A DNA stretch of 64,000 nt. Source: Trichaptum fuscoviolaceum (taxonomy: Eukaryota > Basidiomycota > Agaricomycetes > Hymenochaetales > Trichaptaceae). The DNA lies in assembly GCA_910574455.1 (NCBI GenBank), contig CAJSYZ010000001.1, positions 1,471,424 through 1,535,423 on the forward strand, read 5' to 3'. This document shows positions 45,365 through 55,498 of this stretch, piece by piece (position 1 is the stretch's first letter; every line of letters begins with the position of its first letter). The position numbers were made by a program, and so were the translations under genes. The notes under the pieces were generated by a model. The model saw nothing but the letters and a program-made list of their open reading frames with translations, made no database searches and had not been told where the DNA came from.

Positions 45365-47713
45365 TTACATGCTTTCTAGGTAACAAGGTATCGTAGGTAA
45401 TCTATCGTGCACTGTAATACAAATATCAATAAAAAAAGACACTGAGCGTTCGTATATAACATCGCGAAGTCCTTCAGCACAATACATAACGTCTACGTCC
45501 CGTAGGACTTTTGGATAGTCTCCCCAGCCCTTTAGCACACGAACAAAAGAGTCTAACGATTTGACATTCGGCGAGTCGGACCAAAAGTTCATCATCTTCG
45601 AAGGAGATAACGTATATCCCTTCTGGCCTTGTTCATTCTCGAAAGCCCCTCCGTAAACTGACGCCACTAGCTGATTCCGTTCCAATGCTTGAGCAGGTGA
45701 GAGGCCATTACGAGGTACCAGTTTCAAGTCGATTGTCCATAAGTCGTGTATGAAGCCTGTTGCGTGCACGTCCCACAATATTTGAGTCCTAAGACGCCTT
45801 TTGGACTTGATGTCTGCCATGGAGACCTTCTCCCCTGACATCCACCAGACAGTCTCCATGTCGGAGGAATATGGCTCGAAGCGTCCTTGAACCGCGAACG
45901 TCACGCGAACTTCAGCTGCGCGCCCCCTTTTTTTCCTGTCGTGCATTCTCGAGCTTCCGACATCGGGGTTGATTGAAGAAGAGGACTTCGCTAACGTATT
46001 GCTGAGCTTGCGGACAACCTCCGAAGTGGTCTGAGGATCTATCTCCTTGCTCTGAATGTAGTCTCCGAATAAGACGTCTCGCCATTGTCGAATAGTGTAT
46101 GCCTGGCCACTGAACATACTGCCTTCCTTCATTCTTTGCCGTAGAAAGCGTTCTATGCGCACGTAGTTGTGCAGGTACCTCGCCAAACGTTCAGGGTCAT
46201 GTGGGTCGAAAAGGAAGGGAGGAGGGTGATGATACATAGCGGGGTCGTTGGGCCTTTTCTTCACTAAAACTCCCGAGTTCGTGATTGCACGAAACCAGTA
46301 TTTCGAGATGGGTGGAACGTCTCGAGTTCCAGGTACCAAACCGTCTGGGATTGAGAAGACCAAAGAACCAGAAGGGGCCTCTGACACCGTACCATGTGCC
46401 GCTTTACCGCGCTTCGTTGGCCTATTCGAGCCCGTTGCAGAATTGGCTGCGACTAGAGGACGCTTGGACGATGATGCTGGGGCTGTTGTTGGCGGTGGAC
46501 GCATACCTGAATCACATTGTGGCCCGGGAGTCGATGGGGATGGCGATATGGTGTGATGCAGTGGAGGCCAGAGCTTGCGCACGTCGAGTGCCGCTCGAGA
46601 ATAGCATCGCATGCTATGGATAAGATCCGTCATAGCAGTGTCGCTCAACATCTGTCCATTCGGGGCTCGAAGATCGATTTGCTCCGCAGGTATGTCACCG
46701 AGGAACAACGGCTGTCCGCGCAAAGAAGGCCGCCCAATCTTGAGTGCCAGCGTTACTGGGATGGGTTGAACGACGGAAAATATTTTCGTGGCAGGTCCGA
46801 TGCTCGATTTGTCGCGCACATACCAGACTGGAATTCCGACGCGATATAAGTCCTGGAGGATGTCCGGCGTGTTGGTGAAGGAGCCTCGATAGGGCAGCAC
46901 AGTCGTCGCTTTGAAGGTCGGATTACGCATCCGAGGACGAACGGTGTCGCACAAGTTTATGAAGCCCAGTAATTCCAAGGTCAAACGTTGAAGCTCACGA
47001 GCACTTCCCAACGAGCCGTAATATGGCTCGGGTGTGCTTTCGACCCGTTCCAACACCTTTTCCCCCGTTCTCACTAACGTTTCGACCAACTTCATGTCCC
47101 CGTCTTCCTTAAATTCCGATTTCTTGTATCTCGTGCGGGCTCGTTCGCAGCACAGGAAAAATTCCTGCTTCAGCGCGTTTTTAACACTGTCCTTGTATTG
47201 ACCAGTATGCAAAGTAGTATCGGCAGAGTTATTTTGACCGAATTGGTTCCAATCAGACATGGGGAATTCAGACCAAAGTATTGGGGAATACGCAAAGGAA
47301 GTTTTGTCCGAAATACCGACGACGTCGTACAGGAGAGGGCAAAGAGGAATACATGCGTGATGGATATTATACGATGAAAACATCTGAGGCCAGATAGAGT
47401 ATTCGTGTGGTCCCCATGTACCGTCTTCGCGAATAAAGAAGCCATCGCTTTGAACCGCAGGAAATTCGGGAACGTAGGCCATGTTAGGCGTCGATACCAC
47501 CAACTCGGCCTCCAGATGCAGCAAGGATAATGCATCAAACGACGTGACCGGGACGGAACCATCTGTAGTTTGGCAACTTTAATAAATTATATACGATGCA
47601 CAAAACTAACGACTCCGCTAACCTTGTAAGTGCGTAACCTGCACGAATGACGGGGACTGTGCTGTTGAAGTCCGAGCCTGACGGCCTCTGTCTATGGACT
47701 TGATGGGCCACAT
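45365..47713 (-). CDS. 762-residue protein of unknown function in the KDZ element
   Basis: There are two exons. The first (47713-47623) starts 'MWPIKSIDRGRQARTS', and the intron ends so that 'FVQVTHLQ' joins 'DGSVPVTSFDALSLLHLEAE' (exon 2, 47562-45365). Blocks include 'QSDGFFIREDGTWGPHEYS', 'RVGIPVWYVRDKSSI' (about residue 270), a Ser/Pro/Lys-rich linker with 'SKRPLVAANSATG' and 'RPTKRGKAAHG' (about 395-430), and 'RLARYLHNYVRIERFLRQRM' (about 495). It resembles, from memory, a large Agaricomycete family of uncharacterised proteins with a 'GIPVW' motif. I see no catalytic signature. It is transcribed in the same direction as the transposase, about 200 bases upstream of it. Partner or substrate is unknown. 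Confidence 0.75.
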
Positions 47714-48340
47714 CTACTCTGACTGTCATTGAACTGCAAACGATACAATGACGGATTGACGTACGATTTTCGACGATGTCCGTGAGCGAATTCTTCACCA
47801 GTTTATCCAGGTTGACCTCGAGTTCTTCCTCTGCCCAGACCCTTCCCTACTATGCCTTCACCCTGATTCCACCCAAGATTGCCCCGATTGCCCACAAAAA
47901 AAGTCCGGCCCTCTTGACGAACGAGCGCAGAGCCTCAAAAGCTTCTGCACGAATCTTAGACTTGCAGCGACACAAAATCACTGCAAGGTTCTTGCCTATT
48001 CGCCGGCTCAAAACCGACAAATAGGACTTGAGACAACGAGAAGCCCGCGTTGGCGGAGCTCACAGATCGTCACGAGGAGGATGAAGGAGGGGAGGGGAGG
48101 TGGAGAGGAAGAGAGGATGTGGAGGAAGAAGAGGAGGGTGGGACGCGAAGAGCATTCGGATCGTGCCGCAGGGCTGAAATTCAGTCTCCGCGTGTTCAAG
48201 CCTCTTCAAGTTTTCGGCATTCTCGGCCAAGATCCCGATCAAGACAGTAGATATGACCTGCCGTCAAGCGGCTTGAATACTCTACTTATCTTTCAGCATT
48301 CACCCAGCACTAGGAATTCACTGTATTCATAAATATAAAT
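47714..48340. other. Upstream region of the 762-residue gene, polypurine tract
   Basis: 48072-48165 is an almost pure purine run on the plus strand (GGAGGGGAGGGGAGGTGGAG in its centre), capable of G-quadruplex or triplex formation. Small overlapping frames on both strands here are by-products of this composition. No gene is supported. Confidence 0.6.
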
Positions 48341-49126
48341 CTACGGAAACGGAAATTTATGAGTATTAGAACTGATGTTCATATGTTTGACTGCAGGCGA
48401 GGGATTTGGTGACAAATATACAGGGCCGACAGAGTGGCTGGTAGTGTCGTAGCAGCTGTATGACACTTGAGGAATAGTCTGAGCATTTACAGTGCAGACG
48501 GTGTTGGTAGTGTCGTAGCAGCTGTATGACACTTGAGGAATAGTCTGAGCATTTACAGTGCAGACGGTGTTGGTAGTGTTGTAGCAGCTGTATGACACTT
48601 GAGGAATAGTCTGAGCATTTACAGTGCAGACGGTGTTGGTAGTGTTGTAGCAGCTGTATGACACTTGAGGAATAGTCTGAGCATTTACAGTGCAGACGGT
48701 GTTGGTAGTGTCGTAGCAGCTGTATGACACTTGAGGAATAGTCTGAGCATTTACAGTGCAGACGGTGTTGGTAGTGTTGTAGCAGCTGTATGACACTTGA
48801 GGAATAGTCTGAGCATTTACAGTGCAGACGGTGTTGGTAGTGTCGTAGCAGCTGTATGACACTTGAGGAATAGTCTGAGCATTTACAGTGCAGACAGTGT
48901 TGGTAGTGTCGTAGCAGCTGTATGACACTTGAGGAATAGTCTGAGCATTTACAGTGCAGACGGTGTTGGTAGTGTCGTAGCAGCTGTATGACACTTGAGG
49001 AATAGTCTGAGCATTTACAGTGCAGACGGTGTTGGTAGTGTCGTAGCAGCTGTATGACACTTGAGAAATAGTCTGAGCATAGTTGGATATAGCCTTTGAA
49101 GAGCATTTTAATGGTGCAGAACACAT
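48341..49126 (-). CDS. Open frame made of 22-residue repeats (possible protein)
   Basis: The frame runs 261 codons from an ATG at 49126. About ten near-identical 22-residue repeats, 'SYSCYDTTNTVCTVNAQTIP' plus two residues, make up most of it, with a short unique N-terminus ('MCSAPLKCSSKAISNYAQTI') and C-terminus. Each repeat has two cysteines. Another minus frame (49166-48366) is also open, because the 66-base unit is a multiple of three and lacks stops in both frames. I see no signal peptide or known domain. It may be a real repeat protein or only a minisatellite. Confidence 0.35.
   Translation of the reverse strand: MCSAPLKCSSKAISNYAQTISQVSYSCYDTTNTVCTVNAQTIPQVSYSCYDTTNTVCTVNAQTIPQVSYSCYDTTNTVCTVNAQTIPQVSYSCYDTTNTVCTVNAQTIPQVSYSCYNTTNTVCTVNAQTIPQVSYSCYDTTNTVCTVNAQTIPQVSYSCYNTTNTVCTVNAQTIPQVSYSCYNTTNTVCTVNAQTIPQVSYSCYDTTNTVCTVNAQTIPQVSYSCYDTTSHSVGPVYLSPNPSPAVKHMNISSNTHKFPFP
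48437..49080. repeat. 66-bp minisatellite, about 10 copies
   Basis: The unit is 66 bases and contains GTCGTAGCAGCTGTATGACA and TTGAGGAATAGTCTGAGCAT. Copies are nearly identical. The commonest variant is GTC versus GTT (Asp versus Asn on the minus strand), and the mixture of the two along the array suggests recent unequal exchange or conversion. Confidence 0.92.
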
Positions 49127-52100
49127 GGCTCACGGACGGAATCGCAGAGGAAATATGTTGCAGCACTTTAGATATCCAACGTGAAGCTCATAGAGACGTT
49201 GCCAAGTATGCCAGAGAGGACAAGCGCAAACTGGAATTCCTTTGGAACTGGCGGAAGAGTGTTACCTTTAGGTAAAGAGGAGTCCATCTCACATTCCTCA
49301 ATTGCAATTGTTGTAAGACCATAACACAAATTACAGATACAGGCTTAATATTTGCGACGGCAATAACGGGTTCGGCAGACCCAGCTCAAGCGATGAACAT
49401 GATATTGCATATCAAGGCAGACATGGAAGCCCCCCTCCAAACTTTCCTGTCTCTTCGACGACAGTCGCCCACAACGAGCACCTCGGCGCGGACTCGTTCT
49501 CCCTTCACTCAGCTGCCAGTGCTCCTCTCGCGCCGCGCGCGGTATATCCTGGGATGGCGTCCAAGCCTACGCCGAGCACTGCAGCCCAAGACATATATCA
49601 AAGAGGAGTCCACTTCACGTTCCTGAACTATAGTTGTTCCATGACAATAACATGGCATACAGACGATGGGATACACTTCAATATTCGCGACGGCTCACCA
49701 GTTATATTTCTACCCAAGAGACACCGTCAAAGTGTAGCTCAGGCCTGATCACAATATGCAAACCAATATGTCCATAGCTCAGTAATGGGAGTACCGCACA
49801 ACGGATAGCAATTCATGTTTTACAGTAATACAGATATGTGCATACGCGCCCAAGATCTCAGCGAGCAATGGATCAACTAGTGAGGGATCGAAAGATAGTG
49901 AAAGCGAGCTTGATGTGCTGACCTCACTGGCCGGATCAGTATATCATTCGTTCCGTTAACTCTCCGTTCGTTTGTACTAATTCCGATTGCAGCTCATAGT
50001 AATTGTATGCTATGCTTTCAGTAATGTATCTACTCAATAATTGGAAATTACTTGTGAGGAACCACTTATAACAAGAGCAGATACTATCACGGAATTACCA
50101 ATGACCGTGCGTACGCTTGCACATCACGACGCAGTTGTCGTACCTTGATACTGACTTTCAAAGGACGTAATGTACTTTGTATGAGCGGGTATATAGATAC
50201 CCGTGTGCGTGATGTAATAGTGGTCTGGGCCACCATAATGTCACTGGACGAGACAATGGGAGTCACACTGAAGAGCTGTCAATGGTATATGCCGCTTACT
50301 GGCAGGTATTTTCAAAATGCAGATTATCGAATTTCAAGGGAATTCACGGTGAAAGAGCCAGCCTGTGGGTCGAAAAAACAAAAGAGCAGACAATGGAGAT
50401 TGTGGCCCTGACTGTAGATCTACAAACCACATTGAGCCACACGATTCTGCCACGAGAAAGAGGTACGTAGGGACTCGGACGCATTGGACAAGATAGTTAG
50501 AGAAGCCCGATACCATACTTTAAGAACGCTAGCGTTAGATAGAATGCAATTATCAGTCATAGCACGGAAAAGATAGCTAGAGAAGCCCGTACCATGTGTT
50601 AGAACCATTAGCATTAGATAGAATACAAATATCAGTCAAAGCAGTTGATCAAGAAGTGTACCAAACAGTAACACAAATATAGGGATAACAATGCGAGGAC
50701 GGTGAAATATGTTCAACGAAACAGATACACCTTCAAATTGCATGTGAGAATTAGATTCGAAGATGGATGCACTGTGACACAACTTACCAATCTTTATGTA
50801 CTCTCATAATACGACGCAGCCGTTCACGAACCCGCGCTCGATACAAGCATATTTCTACGACCGCCGAATAGCTGATAAGGAGCCAACGAGTTAGAAAGGT
50901 GAGGTGTGTAATGGAGCCTTAAACAGACTATGAGCTTTGTCGAACGGTATTCTGACAATACAAAAAGTGCACATAGAACATCAGGGTGAATTACTTGGCG
51001 ATGCTATGTGGAAAATGGTACACCTTACATTGGACATGTGTCTTGTCATAATCAACGACGTACTGATAAGTATTATGAAAAACTAATTTATTTCGACGGC
51101 CTTGATATCTGAGGAGGATGGGAGTGGATTCATTGCACTTGCACCAACGATCGTGAAGATACCACCTTAATTATGATACTCACGGGGATAATCCTTGTTC
51201 GTTATTGCGTCTGAGGCTAAGAACAGCCCCAATCTATCGACTAACACCAGCGCATCGGGAATTGGCGTCCACTGGTACTTCGATCGCGGTAAAGCCTGTA
51301 AAAGAGCAAGCATACATGGATGGCCCATTTAGAAGGAATTAGTTTCTTTCAGTTTCAACGTACGGCTCTCATGGAATACATACACATCGAGAAGCATACA
51401 TGAGAAGAAGGTCGTCTACTAGTACGCCTTGACCATAAGGAAGTTCCATTCGACGTCACAGGTTGCGAGAATGGAGTCTAATTAAAGATATCTATTGATC
51501 AACAAATCGTTAGTAGGATAGAAATGTTCGTCTGAGGGGGATGCATACATGGATAGATAATATATGACGTTTGGGTGACGAACAACGAGAGATAGCTTAG
51601 CTTGGTTTTATGGTATTGAAATGACAACTCACAGAGACCAGTTTTGTGTTGTAGACAACGCTCATTATCGCATGATGAGTTCCGTGGACGTCACATTCGT
51701 GCACGTTATGCATAGCGATATAATCATATGTTGAGAGTATGGGACGTGACGGAGGGGAAGGGTGAGGGATACAGGCCAGACATCCGTGGATGCTACAACA
51801 ATGCTTTTATGGGATAAGGGAGAGGATCATGATAGTCTTCCTGGTGCGCTTCTTGAAGTAAACTAAGTCTCGGACCGCTGCGGTACGTTAAAGTTGCTAT
51901 TATTGTTCACTCTCACAGTAATTTACTAAGACGCCCGTTGTACTGGGCGCTTTTATTACATTATAGCGCTGTCAGAGCCAACTGGATAGTGAGCGCAAAA
52001 GGCAAACTTTACTTCGGAATTAGGAAGTCAATTATCGACGCCCATCTCCTAGTTTAGGGCAGGGTCCCTGGTGTTGTCATTCAAGCTCGCAGCGAACGCC

Positions 52101-52536
52101 AGTAGTAAGGGATTTGCCGGCGGAGCTCAGCCTGCCAGTGTTCGGAGTTTAGGGCAGGGCGTCTGGTGATCTCGGTTGTGGAACGCCCACTCTGCTCTTG
52201 TCACTCCTCTCCATTCTCTTCTCTCCTCTCCATTCCCTCTCTCTTTCTTGTTTCTCTTGTCGCTCATCGTTCAATGGTTTTGCACCATTGAACGAACCAT
52301 TGTTATGTCGGTTTTGAGCCGGCGGACCATTGGGAGCATTGGCCTTCAGCTTTGTGCTGGCGCCTCCGTTTCCATGCGCTGCGGTCAAGCGCAAATGGCT
52401 TCGACCCACTCCACGGTTGTAGGGAAGAGCAAGCAATCGGTCGGGAAGGACGAGGAGAGGCCTTTTTTGTGAGGCGAAGTACTTAAGGTGAATATATGTC
52501 CCGATTTCAGATATCGCACCGTTCTGACTGCTGTCC
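49127..52536. other. 3.4 kb of the KDZ element without a supported gene
   Basis: A diverged repeat pair shares AAAGAGGAGTCCA...TCAC.TTCCT (about 49273 and 49601), the second inside an unrecognised frame (49554-49748). Another pair of about 80 bases containing GCTAGAGAAGCCCG and TTAGATAGAAT.CAA..ATCAGTCA lies at 50495-50645. At 50220-50460 a GT-AG-bounded stretch could be exons of a decayed gene. A strong hairpin lies at 52268-52294. Nothing else is recognised. Confidence 0.45.
52268..52294. other. 11-bp perfect hairpin
   Basis: CGTTCAATGGT and its exact complement ACCATTGAACG are separated by a five-base loop. It follows a long CT-rich tract (52200-52260) about 240 bases upstream of the first CSYG-motif gene. 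It could be a regulatory or structured RNA element; the role is unknown. Confidence 0.5.
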
Positions 52537-53078
52537 ATGATGCCTCACTTTAACGTTCCTATACACATTCATCGAATGCTGAACGACATCGTGTCCCACT
52601 CGACCGCAATCGTCGTCCCACCGTGCTCATATGGGCATATTCATTTTATGAACGTTAATTATGGAGAGCGGGATCCTAAACGCGTCGGCGTAGTCGAATT
52701 AATTGTGAGTGAACCAAATGAATAACGATCAAGCATAACCATTCTAACGTGTTTCATTAGTGTAGACCTTCTATTCGTCAACAGGTCACGAGCCATTGCG
52801 AACAGCATCGCATGATCCTATGGACCTGCGATCTACACTTCCGTTTATTGGCAGCCTTGGCCATTAGATCCGCGTCAATGGTGGAAGGAGACCCAATAGA
52901 GGACATTAGGAGTTTGTGGCCCGAGAATGAGTCCGACGAGCCTGCTGAGAGCGATGATTCTGTAATATTGACGTGGGCAGACGACCTGCGTCCTGGCAAG
53001 CGGAGGCGGTTGTGTAGGTCTCGGAAGGAGCTTCATTTCATCGAGCAGGAAGGAAAATTATTCACTATTCTCCATTGA
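52537..53078 (+). CDS. Small CSYG-motif protein, first of two paralogues
   Basis: Two exons are joined by an intron at about 52705-52760. Exon 1 starts 'MMPHFNVPIHIHRMLNDIVS' and contains 'CSYGHIHFMNVNYGERDP'; exon 2 starts 'CRPSIRQQVTSH'. The C-terminus has an acidic patch ('NESDEPAESDDS') and then a basic nuclear-localisation-like 'RPGKRRRLCRSRK'. The length is about 160 residues. It shares C-S-Y-G-x2-H-x5-Y-G-x2-D-P, and an intron at the same point, with the longer gene downstream. The function is unrecognised. The invariant Cys and His could bind metal, but that is a guess. Confidence 0.55.
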
Positions 53079-53449
53079 AATTGATGGCCAGCACTTTGTA
53101 TAATGTAGCTGTAGTCTTCTTAATGTAAATGGGACGTCACGGTGTTCATCTAATGTGGTTCAAGCGTGCTTGACATGCGAGTTTGCATAGACTTACTGAG
53201 TCGAGCGTTCCATGGTAAATACTGCGAAACGGACAGAGTACGCTTTACGAAAGCTAGGACCCAAGAGCTCGGGTTTATTTGGTGGCTCAAGGCCTATGCT
53301 ACTTCAGCATTGGTGACGCCGCATTGACCCAATCTGTCTCAGTGGACTGGAAGCACATGTTGTGCACAGTGGTGAAGACGTATAAAGGGTGCGTCTCTAT
53401 CGAAGTGTACTACTCTCCAGTCACTCACATACTACTTCTCACTCTCTAA
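53079..53449 (+). promoter_or_regulatory. Spacer with TATA box of the second CSYG gene
   Basis: TATAAAG at 53381-53387 lies about 65 bases upstream of the ATG at 53450. No other gene is supported here. Confidence 0.45.
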
Positions 53450-54776
53450 ATGACTGCTAGCCCCGGCTCAAAGCATCCTGACCATGCAGCAGTCAAGAAA
53501 TTAGTGGACGACGCCGTCGGCAACCATCCGACGTTGATCGGATACGTGCGAGACAAGACGCGGGCTTGTTCGTATGGAAACAGACATATGCTTCAGGCAT
53601 CGTATGGCCGAGGCGATCCCGAAAAGTTCGCAGACATTTATGAATTGGTAAGTGCGTCGATATCTTGCTGTATCACTTCCTAACCCATATATATGTCAGT
53701 GCTTGCGGAAAGGAAAGGACGGCCCGACGTGTTTTGTTAACGCCAACGGTGTATACTACAGGGCATCGAAGTGCAAAATGCAGTTCAATTCTGAGGAAAA
53801 GAATGTATTAATGAACAAACTGATTGACCAATGCTGCGAATCGTATGTGTTCGGTTCGACGAAGAGTTCTCGAACAATTCCTGAGGACCCTCAAAAGACG
53901 GTCTTCCTTATCCGATTGGAGGGCATGGAAGGAGAGCTTATATTCGAGTGCGACAGAGCAGAGACTTTCGTGAATGAAAGCAAAGAGCAATTCGACAAGC
54001 TCCAGGAGCAGCTCGAGGCGGAGCAGCTGAAGGTCACCAAACTCAATATACAGCTGAGGGAAGCTAGAGCTCTGGTACGTGCAGCTGAAGAAGACTTGAG
54101 GGCGTGGAAGAGAAGGACGGGCCAGGTGAGTGTGATTATCAATAAAAATGCACCGTATTGAACGAATCCCTTAGAACATGGAGGACTTTCGTCATGAAGA
54201 CGAACTTGCATTTGCTGTTGGTGTGGCCAAGCGCAGGGTCGAGACCTGCAAAGCCCGAGTTGACCAAGTGCGAGTCCGCAAAGCGGAACTTGAACCGCTC
54301 GTCAAGTCTCAGAGACAGGTCGTAAGGGAAGCAAAGAAGGGCCTTCAGAAAGCAATGGACAGGATGAAGAAGTGGAAGAAAGCAGTCGCGCGCATGCGCA
54401 AAGACGTACGATAACAAAATGTCTGATATTGCCAATCGATGTGCTAATAGCTGTCTTTTAATACTAGCCTAGCCACAAGTTACAACAAGACGAACATTTC
54501 CCGGACGCTGAAGAACTTATGCAGGAATTCTACGAAAAGACTATCGACTTGGCGATGCCTGATGAATTGGAGGGCCGAAGCCAGGAGGACGAAGTACCTA
54601 ACAGCGATGACACTGTAGAGGTTCGTGTCTCATTGAAACGTTTGTAGCCGTGCACTGACGACATTCGCCTATAATAGACATCTGATACGCTGAGTCCTAA
54701 GTCCGCTGGTTCAAAGCGTGGTAGAACGTCTGCGACGTCGTCGTCGATGTCGCGTAAGAAGGCAAGACGAGGGTAA
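53450..54776 (+). CDS. CSYG-motif coiled-coil protein, second of two paralogues
   Basis: Five exons are seen: 53450-53646, about 53699-54124, about 54175-54405, about 54469-54619 and about 54679-54776. The N-terminus carries 'CSYGNRHMLQASYGRGDP' (about residues 40-57), joined across the first intron to 'CLRKGKDGPTCFVNANGVYY'. The middle is a long Glu/Lys/Arg coiled coil ('QLEAEQLKVTKLNIQLREAR' onwards), continued in exon 3 ('QVVREAKKGLQKAMDRMKKW'). The last exons are acidic and then basic Ser-rich ('SKRGRTSATSSSMSRKKARR'), probably nuclear. The length is about 365 residues. The gene is in the same orientation as its short paralogue upstream and the HMG-like gene downstream. Function is unknown. 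Confidence 0.65.
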
Positions 54777-55498
54777 AGACTGCCATGATAATACGTTCGA
54801 AATTATGAAGCTATTACCATTTTGTTAAATCAATGTGACCTTCGCGTAGAGCTTGCATGTCTCGTACTCCAGTAATATATTGATATCAGTTCACGATGAA
54901 TTCATCCCAAATCATCTTTATTTCAAAAGATGCAATCGATGCCATGATCCATTTGGCTGTCTGAGAAGTCTGCGTGATTTTTTGCTGAATGTCATTACAG
55001 TTGTTTTATGCCTCAGCAGGCAAAGCGAATTGGTATGTCGACTCGTTAAACTACTTACAATAATCCGTACTGACGCGCACGTTAGGCCTTCTAGATGTGG
55101 CCAAGGGATTCACGAATCTTGGACCTGACGGTGGCCGAGGTTCAGGCCTCAATTATCCATTTGAATTTGAAATTGTGTTTGTTGGTACATCAATTAAGTA
55201 CTTTGGTAAATTCCTCATATCAAAGTGCTCTTGTTAGACGTTTTTGACAGGTATTGTTAGGTCCAAGTGTCCGTTCTCAAATAATTGCATAACCACAAGA
55301 TAATGAGGCCTTCTGGAAGGCCGTGTGGCCTCCAGAATACGGTCGCGACGGTTTCAGCCTTTGTGCTTTGCCGCAATAGTCAAGTGGACTGTGGACCTCA
55401 CATATATGTACGAGAACTCATCCGCTCGACCTTTACTATTAATCACCCCCTCTTTCCTCTCATTAGCCATTTCTGAGGTCTGTTTCACTGACTGGATC
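54777..55498. other. Intergenic within the KDZ element
   Basis: No gene is supported between the coiled-coil gene and the HMG-like gene. A short inverted GGCCT...AGGCC stretch occurs near 55307-55334. Confidence 0.4.

Noticed and set aside
45365..47713. TET/JBP-type dioxygenase as KDZ cargo
   Set aside because: TET/JBP genes are known companions of fungal KDZ elements, but I found no H-x-D...H arrangement or recognisable dioxygenase core in this or the other cargo genes.
48437..49080. Tandem repeats as a CRISPR array
   Set aside because: Units are contiguous 66-base copies without unique spacers, in a eukaryotic genome.
48366..49166. Second open minus frame through the minisatellite as an independent gene
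   Set aside because: A 66-base unit without stops keeps any frame open. Only one frame at most is likely to be used and neither has further evidence.
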